Of a stretch of DNA of 49,255 nt, positions 14,874 to 21,208 are shown in pieces. Position numbers and translations under genes: made by a program. The DNA is from a bacterium. Its GTDB lineage: Bacteria; Hinthialibacterota; Hinthialibacteria; OLB16. Under the pieces are notes generated by a model that was not told the DNA's origin, searched no databases, and saw only the letters and a program-made list of their open reading frames with translations. The stretch is from NCBI GenBank assembly GCA_022072055.1, contig JAJVIK010000012.1, forward strand, positions 1 to 49,255, read 5' to 3'. Position 1 is the first letter of the stretch. The number at the start of each line of letters is the position of its first letter.

Positions 14874-15104
14874 TCACGCCACCGCCTTTCGTGGGGGGTC
14901 CGGATAACTCTCCGCCCGAATTACCAGCTCCGAGGCCGACACACCCAGCACTTCCGCCCATTCGGTCAGGCGGGCCGATGGATCGGCTTGGCCGTTGCGG
15001 ACATCGCTGATGTATGCAGGGGACCAACTGGTCTCTTGGACCACGTCATTCCTGGAGAGGTCCTTCTCTTCCATCAAAACCCGAATCGCTTTCGAGAGGT
15101 CCAT
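14874..15104 (-). CDS. XRE-family regulator, first gene of the early operon
   Basis: 76 residues from MDLSKAIRVLMEEKDLSRND, with a compact helix-turn-helix, DVVQETSWSPAYISDVRNGQ, then LTEWAEVLGVSASELVIRAE, typical of Cro/C1-type single-domain regulators. A sigma70-like promoter lies directly upstream (15135-15163) and GAGGA precedes the ATG. Being first in the early operon and divergent from the gene at 15213, it holds the place of a Cro-like protein. Confidence 0.8.
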   Translation of the reverse strand: MDLSKAIRVLMEEKDLSRNDVVQETSWSPAYISDVRNGQADPSARLTEWAEVLGVSASELVIRAESYPDPPRKAVA

Positions 15105-15134
15105 CGTACGTCCTCGGTTGGTGGTATGATGGAA

Positions 15135-15163
15135 AGCGTAAGCGGTAGGCGGTAGGATGTCAA
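15135..15163 (-). promoter_or_regulatory. early-operon promoter
   Basis: On the minus strand, TTGACA (15158-15163) is separated by exactly 17 bp from TACGCT (15135-15140), placing transcription start about 25 bp before the XRE ATG. The spacer holds the tandem GCGGTAG repeat, a natural operator position. Confidence 0.65.
15142..15155. promoter_or_regulatory. tandem GCGGTAG operator-like repeat
   Basis: Two head-to-tail copies of GCGGTAG (15142-15148, 15149-15155) lie between the -35 and -10 of the early promoter and upstream of the divergent promoter. A repressor bound here could control both directions. Confidence 0.45.
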
Positions 15164-15176
15164 TACTAAAAACGCC

Positions 15177-15205
15177 TTGCGGCCACAAAAACCGTGTGCT
15201 AGTTT
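15177..15205 (+). promoter_or_regulatory. divergent promoter for the gene at 15213
   Basis: TTGCGG (15177-15182), 17-bp spacer, TAGTTT (15200-15205). The expected transcription start falls at about 15211-15214, on the ATG at 15213, implying a leaderless mRNA like lambda cI from PRM. Confidence 0.45.
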
Positions 15206-15212
15206 CTAAACC

Positions 15213-15521
15213 ATGACAGATGAAGCCCTTAGAAAGGTGACCCTTGGCCTCACCGATGACATCCTGAGCCACCTAAAGCAAACTCACGGTGAGTACTGGA
15301 CCGACCGAAAAGGCAAAGACGCAAAGCGCTGGTTACTCCTCGGGTTTGCCCTGCGGCGGATGACCGCCATCCCGGATGAGGACATGGCTGACCTGCTCCT
15401 CGGGGTGACCGCTCTGGACGAACCGCGAATACAGATACTCAAGCGCCTGATTGCCGAGCGGGTAACCGAACTGAAGCGGGCGGATTCCCCCGCCAAGAGG
15501 AAGGTCGTGGCGCGGGGGTAA
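15213..15521 (+). CDS. hypothetical protein in the lysogenic-repressor position
   Basis: 102 residues, starting MTDEALRKVTLGLTDDILSH, helical and charged, with DRKGKDAKRWLLLGFALRRM and a basic C-terminus KRADSPAKRKVVARG. No ribosome-binding site precedes the ATG, and the predicted transcript start falls on it. It is divergent from the early operon with the shared control region between, where temperate phages encode their repressor. No standard helix-turn-helix is recognised; the first 35 residues could be a ribbon-helix-helix-like or divergent DNA-binding domain. The repressor role is inferred from context only. Confidence 0.65.
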   Translation: MTDEALRKVTLGLTDDILSHLKQTHGEYWTDRKGKDAKRWLLLGFALRRMTAIPDEDMADLLLGVTALDEPRIQILKRLIAERVTELKRADSPAKRKVVARG

Positions 15522-15659
15522 CTCAATCACCTCCGCCAACCCGGTTTCCGGCCCCGCTGAGAGGTTCTCCGGTGGGGTGCCGGGCGAAGACGGCGGGGGC
15601 AGCACGCGACCGCACAGCGGGCAGCGACGCCCCGGAAAGGGTATGATCTGAGCCGACAT
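15333..15659 (-). CDS. small CxxC protein, antisense to the 15213 gene
   Basis: 108 residues beginning MSAQIIPFPGRRCPLCGRVL. The strong GGAGG nine bases before the ATG and the promoter-like sequence at 15738-15765 argue that the 5' part is expressed. A CxxC pair suggests half of a zinc site. The last 63 codons overlap the plus-strand gene on the opposite strand and look less natural, so the 3' part may be tolerated read-through. The family is not recognised. Confidence 0.45.
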   Translation of the reverse strand: MSAQIIPFPGRRCPLCGRVLPPPSSPGTPPENLSAGPETGLAEVIELPPRHDLPLGGGIRPLQFGYPLGNQALEYLYSRFVQSGHPEEQVSHVLIRDGGHPPQGKPEE

Positions 15660-15713
15660 GAGGACAAACCTCCGAGGGATGGAGGCAGGGGACCGGTTGG
15701 CAGCGATGCTGGT

Positions 15714-15742
15714 TTGCAGTCCTCAGTTTCAGTGCACATATT
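15714..15742 (+). promoter_or_regulatory. promoter for plus-strand cargo genes
   Basis: TTGCAG (15714-15719), 17-bp spacer, CATATT (15737-15742), about 50 bp before the GGGAGG and ATG of the exported protein at 15795. Its -10 overlaps that of the minus-strand promoter at 15738-15765. Confidence 0.45.
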
Positions 15743-15765
15743 ATCAACCACCATGCATAGGTCAA
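15738..15765 (-). promoter_or_regulatory. minus-strand promoter sharing its -10 with the cargo promoter
   Basis: On the minus strand, TTGACC (15760-15765), 16-bp spacer, TAATAT (15738-15743), reading toward the CxxC protein gene at 15659. The overlapping -10 hexamers mean only one polymerase can occupy the site at a time. Confidence 0.4.
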
Positions 15766-15794
15766 GCTCGATTTCCCCACGGGAGGTTAACCAG

Positions 15795-16547
15795 ATGCCA
15801 GTCCGGCCCCTTTTTTTTGTCCTAAATGGTCTATTTTTATTCGGTTCCTTCGCCTCCCTTGCCGAGGATTCTCAACCTACCTCCACCTGGAGAGCCTTCC
15901 GAGGGAAGCAGGTCCTCGAATTCAACAATCTCCTCGGGGTCCTGCATGAACCAGACGGCCTCCGGATCGCCTACAAGGCGGCCAGCGGGGAGATTGTCGA
16001 GACCACGGGGTACAAGAGGCTGCTGTTCGTCGAACCGCCGCAGGCCACGCCCACCTGGACACCCTGGCCCACGCCTACTCCTACCCGGACTTCGACGTTT
16101 GGGCCAAGCCCGACCGCGACAGAAACACGCACTCCCACACGGACGCGCACACCGACAGCGACGAGCACCCCGGCACCCGCCACCCTCCTCGTCTTTGATC
16201 CGGTCTTCTTTTTCGACGATCAGGAGTTCATAGGAAAGGTCCCCAGAATCCGCTTCGCATATAGGAATACGTTGGGCGTTGCCATCTCCCGAGTCGCCTT
16301 TCGCGCACGACTTCTGAGCATCGGGAGGTCTGTCCCCTGGGTGGACACATCGGTTGACTGGAAGATTCCTGGAGGAATTGAGCCTGGAGAGGCGGGCACG
16401 GTGACACTCGACATGAACATCTTCAGCGAGTGGAGCAAGATTCCCGATCGGGGGGACTATTTCCTCGATCTGTTTGCCATTCTGATTTTGGACTCGTATG
16501 GCGAGGAGGTCCCCATCGACCTCCAATTTGCAGAGGGGAGGTTGTGA
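15795..16547 (+). CDS. exported Pro/Thr-linker protein (cargo)
   Basis: 250 residues from MPVRPLFFVLNGLFLFGSFA, a signal peptide with probable cleavage after SLA. The ATG follows GGGAGG. A first domain of about 75 residues is joined through a 40-residue Thr/Pro/Arg-rich linker to a beta-rich C-terminal domain (LLVFDPVFFFDDQEFIGKVP, later ISRVAFRARLLSIGRSVPW), plausibly immunoglobulin-like. It probably sits in the envelope and alters the lysogen's surface, for instance excluding other phages, but no family is recognised. It leads three plus-strand cargo genes. Confidence 0.75.
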   Translation: MPVRPLFFVLNGLFLFGSFASLAEDSQPTSTWRAFRGKQVLEFNNLLGVLHEPDGLRIAYKAASGEIVETTGYKRLLFVEPPQATPTWTPWPTPTPTRTSTFGPSPTATETRTPTRTRTPTATSTPAPATLLVFDPVFFFDDQEFIGKVPRIRFAYRNTLGVAISRVAFRARLLSIGRSVPWVDTSVDWKIPGGIEPGEAGTVTLDMNIFSEWSKIPDRGDYFLDLFAILILDSYGEEVPIDLQFAEGRL

Positions 16548-16552
16548 TCGAA

Positions 16553-16852
16553 ATGGCGCTGGTAAGTTGTCCGGAGTGTCAGCGGGAAGTATCCAACGTC
16601 GCCACTGCGTGCCCCCACTGCGGTTACCCGCTCGACTTGAAACCCGAGGTCACCCCCATCGAATTGACCGGGAAGAAGTGGAAACTCTTCCAGGCTTGGG
16701 GGTGCGGTCTGATCTGCTTGGCTCTCATCGTCGGCATCCCCATGGCCGCGTCTGGAGAATCAGCAGGAGAGGGACTCGCCATCCTTGGCACCCTCCTCGG
16801 GTTTTCCTTCTTCATCGTGGGAAGACTCGGCGGCTGGTGGCATCACGGATAA
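16553..16852 (+). CDS. zinc-ribbon membrane protein (cargo)
   Basis: 99 residues: an N-terminal zinc ribbon with SCPECQREV and CPHCGYP (four cysteines), then a spacer and two hydrophobic segments, WGCGLICLALIVGIPMAA and LAILGTLLGFSFFIVG. GGGAGG precedes the ATG and overlaps the end of the upstream gene. Such zinc-ribbon membrane proteins are widespread with no fixed role. It is co-transcribed with the exported proteins on both sides. Confidence 0.7.
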   Translation: MALVSCPECQREVSNVATACPHCGYPLDLKPEVTPIELTGKKWKLFQAWGCGLICLALIVGIPMAASGESAGEGLAILGTLLGFSFFIVGRLGGWWHHG

Positions 16853-16857
16853 GACCA

Positions 16858-17319
16858 ATGGGATTGAATCAGAAACTAACCGGAACCCAAGTTCTCTGGT
16901 ACTTGTTCCTCACCGGAACTTTCACTTACCTCTTCTTCATCCGTCCTGAGGTTAATAAATGGACGTCGAAGCCCGTGCCACCTCCTCGCAGTCCAATGAC
17001 CGAGGTTCGGCAACCGACCCCGACACTAACGAGGATGGCATACCCCACACCCACCGCCTCTCCAAGACCTTCCCCGATAGCCTTTCCGACACGCCCAGGG
17101 TTACCTTCTCCCGCCCTGGCTGCTCCCCCACGGCCGCAGGAAAGGTCAAGCAACGACGTTCGCTCTCACTCCGTCATTGGCAACAAGTCAAGTCGCGTCT
17201 ACCACTCCGCCTCTTGCCGTCACGTCGAGAGAATCCGACGCGAGAACGTGGTTCAATTCCCCTCACCAACGAGCGCTCAGGCTGCCGGGTATCGCCCTTG
17301 CAAGGTGTGTGGTGGGTGA
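16858..17319 (+). CDS. membrane-anchored protein with Ada-type metal-binding domain (cargo)
   Basis: 153 residues. One N-terminal membrane segment (VLWYLFLTGTFTYLFFI) is followed by a Pro/Thr/Arg-rich linker of about 65 residues and a C-terminal domain reading VIGNKSSRVYHSASCRHVER, NVVQFPSPTSAQAAGYRPC and KVCGG. That pattern matches the Ada-like metal-binding domain (Y-H, C, GYRPCxxC) often attached to surface nucleases or other exported proteins. The domain would be on the outer face. No nuclease domain is attached here. It ends 15 bp from the convergent NYN gene. Confidence 0.75.
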   Translation: MGLNQKLTGTQVLWYLFLTGTFTYLFFIRPEVNKWTSKPVPPPRSPMTEVRQPTPTLTRMAYPTPTASPRPSPIAFPTRPGLPSPALAAPPRPQERSSNDVRSHSVIGNKSSRVYHSASCRHVERIRRENVVQFPSPTSAQAAGYRPCKVCGG

Positions 17320-17334
17320 GGATATCTGCGCCTC

Positions 17335-17979
17335 TCAAATGAGTACTTTGGGGCTGTCCCATCCCGGAGGCATATGGATCGCCCTACCGGCTTGGTCGAT
17401 CACAGGGTTTGGCAGGAGGCACTTCTTGTAGACAGATCCCCAAATCCTTCGGTACTGGGTGGCGACACTGCGAAGATCACAACATTCCTTTCCAGCAGGC
17501 CTTGGATCGAAGATATAGATGGGCTTTCCGAAACTCTTCGCTACCATGTTCACCGGCATCGCAAGATCTGAGTCCGCCGAGATTACTGCCCCATCGTCAA
17601 AGCTATCCTCGAAGGCGTCCATCAGAAGATGCGATGCCAAGTTCACATCTGATCCCTTCTCCTCCGACCTCAAAACTCTGACGACAGTGTTTGGCGGCTT
17701 CTCCAGCGGAAGTGAGATTGGCTTCACCTGGAACCGACCCTCGATGATTTCCACCTTCTTGAGAGTCCGGAGCGCGCGTAAGAAAATCTCCTGCCTTTGC
17801 GGGGCAGAAGGGTCCTTCGGAAAGGGGAGAACTCGAGCAGTGAAGTACTTGACACTGAGCACATCGCGATTCGGAAGGATGGATTCGGCCAACCTCTGGA
17901 GGTTTAACCAACGGTAGGATGTCTTCCTGATCCCGTAGTACAGGTTGAAGCCATCAATGTAGACGATCAGGCGTCTCAT
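17335..17979 (-). CDS. NYN-domain (PIN-like) ribonuclease, LabA/DUF88-like
   Basis: 214 residues from MRRLIVYIDGFNLYYGIRKT; the open frame extends upstream but crosses the leader hairpin, so this ATG is used. NYN/PIN-like acidic residues are in place: YIDGFNLYYG at the N-terminus, EEKGSDVNLASHLLMDAF mid-protein and AVISADSDLAMPV after it. Such proteins are metal-dependent RNases and some act in toxin or phage-defence settings. It stands apart from the late operon, with its own promoter, palindromic operator and leader terminator, as an independently controlled cargo gene. Confidence 0.88.
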   Translation of the reverse strand: MRRLIVYIDGFNLYYGIRKTSYRWLNLQRLAESILPNRDVLSVKYFTARVLPFPKDPSAPQRQEIFLRALRTLKKVEIIEGRFQVKPISLPLEKPPNTVVRVLRSEEKGSDVNLASHLLMDAFEDSFDDGAVISADSDLAMPVNMVAKSFGKPIYIFDPRPAGKECCDLRSVATQYRRIWGSVYKKCLLPNPVIDQAGRAIHMPPGWDSPKVLI

Positions 17980-17987
17980 TTTCTGGC

Positions 17988-18018
17988 AAAAAAGCAGAGG
18001 CCGCCCCGAAGGACGGCC
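17988..18018 (-). terminator. intrinsic terminator in the leader of the NYN gene
   Basis: Read on the minus strand: an 8-bp stem GGCCGTCC/GGGCGGCC with one G-T pair and loop TTCG, then TCTGC and TTTTTT. It lies only 8 bp before the NYN start codon and downstream of the promoter at 18060-18088, so it could work as an attenuator as well as a barrier to late transcripts. Confidence 0.7.
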
Positions 18019-18059
18019 CCGATCCGGTTCGCCGAAGCTACCGGGCGAAATCTGGTCAG

Positions 18060-18088
18060 AGTATCGGCGAAATGTGCGCACATGTCAA
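18060..18088 (-). promoter_or_regulatory. NYN gene promoter
   Basis: On the minus strand, TTGACA (18083-18088), 17-bp spacer, GATACT (18060-18065); start of transcription about 75 bp before the NYN ATG. The spacer contains a perfect palindrome (18073-18084). Confidence 0.65.
18073..18084. promoter_or_regulatory. palindromic operator in NYN promoter spacer
   Basis: ATGTGCGCACAT is a perfect 12-bp palindrome overlapping the -35 by two bases and filling most of the spacer. A dimeric repressor bound here would block the promoter. Confidence 0.55.
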
Positions 18089-18167
18089 CATTTTTGATGA
18101 CATCCACCCATAAGTCTAGCCTCATGAGCTCGTTGCCAGTTGCGGACACCCCCTCGCAACCCCCAAC

Positions 18168-18192
18168 AAAAAAGCCCCCTTGGGCAGGGGGC
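18168..18192 (-). terminator. late-operon intrinsic terminator
   Basis: On the minus strand: GCCCCC, 7-nt loop TGCCCAA, GGGGGC, then TTTTTT. It lies about 80 bp beyond the last lysis gene (ends 18275) and is the natural end of the long late transcript. Confidence 0.85.
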
Positions 18193-18225
18193 CATGCCAC
18201 AGCAGAGGTGGTGGGTGAAACTCTT

Positions 18226-18277
18226 TCAGCCCCCGGAGGGGCCGGTATTTTTCAGGTCCGGCCGCCAGCCCGGACTA
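18226..18277. repeat. dispersed double-hairpin repeat, copy C
   Basis: AGCCCCCGGAGGGGCCGGTA, T-rich spacer, then AGGTCCGGCCGCCAGCCCGG: nearly the whole of copy A (11356-11408) with a few changes. It lies directly after the last late gene and before the terminator. Confidence 0.7.
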
Positions 18278-18499
18278 CTTCCCGTTCGCCACCGCCGAGC
18301 GCAGCGCGACCAGGCCAAACCCGAGCAGGCCGTTGACCAGGACCTGAGTCTTGTCGGCCAGGTCGGCCACCTGATCCACTGTCGCGTGCGCGGTTTCTCG
18401 ATCCAGACCGCCGAGCGCCATGGACACAAACAGCAACGCGGACAGGATCACGATGCCCCAGCCCGCGATGTAGGTCTTGTAACCCGACAACCAGTTCAT
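18275..18499 (-). CDS. holin-like small membrane protein
   Basis: 74 residues from MNWLSGYKTYIAGWGIVILS; the ATG overlaps the upstream stop (ATGA). Two hydrophobic segments (AGWGIVILSALLFVSMALGG and VLVNGLLGFGLVALR) flank a short acidic loop. The MNWLxxYKTYIxG start and LxxLGLVALR end are common in small phage membrane proteins near endolysins. A holin role is inferred from size, topology and position at the end of the lysis cluster. Confidence 0.65.
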   Translation of the reverse strand: MNWLSGYKTYIAGWGIVILSALLFVSMALGGLDRETAHATVDQVADLADKTQVLVNGLLGFGLVALRSAVANGK

Positions 18500-18831
18500 G
18501 ATTTCGACGCCTCCTTTCTCGCGCTTCGGATCTCCTCGATCCACGCGCGGACTTCCTGCCAGTACTCCTCACCCAGAGTCCCCTCCGATCCCTCCGAGTG
18601 CGCATCCGCGAAGCGCTTGAGCAGGGGCACCCCGACCGCCACGATTTGCCCCCACGGCGGAGGCGCGCCCGCCGCCAACGGCGCGAGCTCGGCGACAATG
18701 CCGAGGACCACCTCGACATGCCTCCGCCAGGAAGTGCCCTGTTCCGCGAGCGCTTCGAGTTCCGCGAAGCGCTCATCCGACAGAATCAACTCCGGGGGTT
18801 CGGGTGCCTGCAAGTGTTTCAGCGGGTCCAT
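18496..18831 (-). CDS. hypothetical protein of the lysis cluster
   Basis: 111 residues. An acidic N-terminus (ELILSDERFAELEALAEQGT) is followed by a moderately hydrophobic stretch VVLGIVAELAPLAAGAPPPW and IVAVGVPLLKRF, then a helical tail. The hydrophobic part is weak for a membrane span. It is coupled at both ends (13-bp and 4-bp overlaps) with lysis-cluster genes. Function is not recognised. Confidence 0.6.
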   Translation of the reverse strand: MDPLKHLQAPEPPELILSDERFAELEALAEQGTSWRRHVEVVLGIVAELAPLAAGAPPPWGQIVAVGVPLLKRFADAHSEGSEGTLGEEYWQEVRAWIEEIRSARKEASKS

Positions 18832-19271
18832 GATTGGTTCACCTCCTCAGCTGCGATTTCAACCTGATCCTTCGCGCGGCGCAAACCGCTGAGCGGTTTC
18901 GCGGTCTTCCCTTGTTCGGCCTGGACGCCCGCGATTCCATCCCGGATATCGTCGGGTCCGAATTTCGCGCCGGACTGAATGTACTTGTAAAGATCAATCT
19001 GTCTCTTGCTCGACGTTTCAATCCAGGCCTCCAGGTAATCTGCGCTTTGCTCGATCTGGGCAGAGGCTGAGGTCAATCGCTTCTGCGTCGCCGGGTTCGC
19101 GCAGCCCATGAAACACGCCAACGCGAGGATCCCCAGGAACACCCCCAGCGCGGCCCACAGCGCGCGCTTCGCCCGGACTACCGCGCACTGATCGCACAGC
19201 GCCCAACTCTGCCCCTCATCCGCGAGAGTGCCTCTCCCGCAGGCCGAACACCTCATCATTCTCTGGTGCAT
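18819..19271 (-). CDS. zinc-ribbon membrane protein, spanin-like candidate
   Basis: 150 residues; GGGAGG precedes the ATG. The N-terminus is a zinc ribbon (RCSACGRG, CDQCAVV), then one membrane segment ALWAALGVFLGILALACFMG and a long helical domain, TSASAQIEQSADYLEAWIET onward. The membrane-anchored helical layout next to endolysin resembles an inner-membrane spanin, but the zinc ribbon on the cytoplasmic side is unusual for that. The FMGC cysteine is too far in to be a normal lipobox. Confidence 0.55.
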   Translation of the reverse strand: MHQRMMRCSACGRGTLADEGQSWALCDQCAVVRAKRALWAALGVFLGILALACFMGCANPATQKRLTSASAQIEQSADYLEAWIETSSKRQIDLYKYIQSGAKFGPDDIRDGIAGVQAEQGKTAKPLSGLRRAKDQVEIAAEEVNQSWTR

Positions 19272-19319
19272 CTCGCACCTCCCTTCCGATTCTTCCGGCT
19301 CCTCCGCCCCTTCCGTGGT

Positions 19320-20216
19320 TCAACCCCTCCGATCCTCCCGATACCTCTCACCTCGCGTGTCCACGTGGACCCCCCACGGGTAAAGGATGACTCCCCCCTC
19401 TGGGTTCGCCTCATCCCAGACATCCGCGAATACCGGGTACGGCACCCCGCGCGGCGTGGCCAGGTCCAGCGCTTGCCCGGTGAGGTGATACGAGTTCCGC
19501 GCGGAGTTCGGCAACGAGGCGTTATACTCCACCGAGCGCGCCCCAGAGTTCACCGTGATCGGCACCTCCTGTCCGATCCTTGCGGCAAGGATCGCGCGCC
19601 CCCGCTCGAACAGTTCCCCCGTGGCCGGCGTGACCGTCCCGAATCCCGTGTCCGGAGAGACCACCTCATAGAGTTTGAGGTGCCCCTCGCGCGTGACCGG
19701 AATCTGACCAAGTTTGGTCCGCCGCAACTGCTGTCGTTTGTCGGGCATCGGCTCCTCCCCCTGATTCAGCGCGGCCCTAAACTTCGCCGCGTAGGGCAAC
19801 GTGGCCGCCTCCAGGTGGCCGTCCGGACCCCCGTTGTGGATTCGCGCACAGGTCTCCCAATCGCCTGTCCTGACAGCCTCCGGACACCAGATCAGCCAAT
19901 AGAGCAAGATGATCTGCTCGGCCTTCTCCGGGTCGTCTGCATCCGCCCAGGTGTAGTCGGTCCCGAATCTTCGGTTCACATCCTCAATGTTTCCGCGACC
20001 GATCCGGTACGGCCCCCTTGTTCTGCCTCCATCGCTCATCGCGCTGGAGACCTCGCGGCCCGGATGCCCCTGCTCAATTCGGCGGAGGGCCGTGAACACC
20101 TGTTCCAGGTTCGCGCTCATTGGGATGAGCCTCCTCGTCTGCATCGGTCGCTTGATCGAGGCCTCCACCCCACAACACAGCAACAGCGCCAGGACCGCAC
20201 AGCTCGCCCTCCTCAT
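19320..20216 (-). CDS. exported modular endolysin (glycosidase-like plus M15 peptidase)
   Basis: 298 residues from MRRASCAVLALLLCCGVEA, a signal peptide; this ATG overlaps the preceding stop (ATGA). An N-terminal lysozyme-like domain contains RIEQGHPGREV, GPYRIGRGNIEDVNRRFGTD and ARIHNGGPDG, similar to invertebrate-type/destabilase-like phage lysozymes. A C-terminal D-Ala-D-Ala carboxypeptidase-type M15 domain shows NSYHLTGQALDLATP and WGVHVDTRGER (SxHxxGxAxD and HxD zinc motifs). It would cut both glycan and peptide bonds. The signal peptide implies Sec export, independent of holin holes. Confidence 0.85.
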   Translation of the reverse strand: MRRASCAVLALLLCCGVEASIKRPMQTRRLIPMSANLEQVFTALRRIEQGHPGREVSSAMSDGGRTRGPYRIGRGNIEDVNRRFGTDYTWADADDPEKAEQIILLYWLIWCPEAVRTGDWETCARIHNGGPDGHLEAATLPYAAKFRAALNQGEEPMPDKRQQLRRTKLGQIPVTREGHLKLYEVVSPDTGFGTVTPATGELFERGRAILAARIGQEVPITVNSGARSVEYNASLPNSARNSYHLTGQALDLATPRGVPYPVFADVWDEANPEGGVILYPWGVHVDTRGERYREDRRG

Positions 20217-20749
20217 GTTCCATCCGGCCACGATTTCATTGCCTCAGTCGCCTCGCCCATGAAGCGCTCAATGTTGGTCAACCTTACCGCGTTCCCCTCC
20301 AACTCCTCCTGCAATTTCCGGCGACCGGCGAAGGCCTCCCGGATATCCTCGCGGATCTCCTGGAGCACCTGGCCCTGGACCGCGATGGCCGTGTCGATTC
20401 CGCCCAAGCGTTTGAAGGTCTCCTCGATATGGCGCTTGGATTCCTCCTTCCACTCGCGGAGGCCTCCGAGTTTTGCGTCCACAATCTCGCCGACATCCCC
20501 GCGCGACACCGAGGTCCGCCACATTCGCACCCACCCGGTCGCAATCACCACCATGGCGGAGGCCAGCACGAGGGCCACGTTTTGCCAGATCGCGGGGACC
20601 TGGGTGGAGGCCCCGCTCGGCGCGACCCCCAGGGATTGCGCAAGCCCGATGCGCGGTGTGACCAGCGCGGCCAGGCCCGCGAGGACACCGAGCATGAGGA
20701 GCAGGACCCCCGCGTCAACCAAGAGGAGTTTCCGTTTCGCCGTCACCAA
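20213..20749 (-). CDS. two-span membrane protein with coiled coil (lysis cluster)
   Basis: 178 residues: a first membrane helix LLLVDAGVLLLMLGVLAGLA, a short exposed loop, a second helix IWQNVALVLASAMVVIATGW, then a charged C-terminal coiled coil from REWKEESKRHIEETFKRLGG to LQEIREDIREAFAGRRKLQE. Placed directly before the endolysin, it could be a holin or antiholin with an unusually long cytoplasmic tail, or a scaffold for the lysis apparatus. The GTG/ATG start and overlaps fit the operon. Confidence 0.65.
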   Translation of the reverse strand: MVTAKRKLLLVDAGVLLLMLGVLAGLAALVTPRIGLAQSLGVAPSGASTQVPAIWQNVALVLASAMVVIATGWVRMWRTSVSRGDVGEIVDAKLGGLREWKEESKRHIEETFKRLGGIDTAIAVQGQVLQEIREDIREAFAGRRKLQEELEGNAVRLTNIERFMGEATEAMKSWPDGT

Positions 20750-20750
20750 C

Positions 20751-21164
20751 CTACTCCCCGTACTCGATTTCCTTGATCACATACCGCGCGGGCTTCGCCG
20801 GTGGAGGCGGCGGCAGCCGGAAAATGTAAGAGGTCACACCTCCGCGCTCGCCCTGATCCGACACCGCCTCCAGGGAGACCGCCGAGTCTCCCACCGGAAA
20901 CGTCAAGACCCTGCCAAGGTTCAGCCGGAATCCGCACGCCCCGTCCCCGCTTGAAATCGGCACGTTGAAGGAACTCTCCGCCTGCCCTTCCACCTGGACC
21001 CGGAAATCGAAATACGCCGGGACCACGCACTGGTCGACCGCTCGGTCGGGGACCGCGTAGATCAACACCCCGTTTCCCTGCTTGAGCACCTTGACTTCCG
21101 TCTCCGCCGAGGCTGCCACCTCAAGGACAAACAGAACGAATAGCAACACCGCGATTCGCTTCAT
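20751..21164 (-). CDS. exported hypothetical protein
   Basis: 137 residues with signal peptide MKRIAVLLFVLFVLEVAASA and a beta-rich mature domain with two cysteines (DQCVVPAYFDFRVQVEG and DGACGFRLNLGRVLTFPVG) that may form a disulphide, then a PPPPPAKPARYVIKEIEYGE tail. It starts just after the PKD-domain protein and ends one base before the membrane-protein gene. Exported proteins in a late operon are unusual; the role is unknown. Confidence 0.65.
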   Translation of the reverse strand: MKRIAVLLFVLFVLEVAASAETEVKVLKQGNGVLIYAVPDRAVDQCVVPAYFDFRVQVEGQAESSFNVPISSGDGACGFRLNLGRVLTFPVGDSAVSLEAVSDQGERGGVTSYIFRLPPPPPAKPARYVIKEIEYGE

Positions 21165-21208
21165 AACCCTACCCCCCTCTTGTTATTTGGTCCGACGCGC
21201 CGCGCCGG

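Noticed and set aside
20213-20749. Confident holin assignment
   Set aside because: Two spans next to an endolysin fit, but the long coiled-coil tail and the endolysin's own signal peptide leave the role open, so it is called only a membrane protein.
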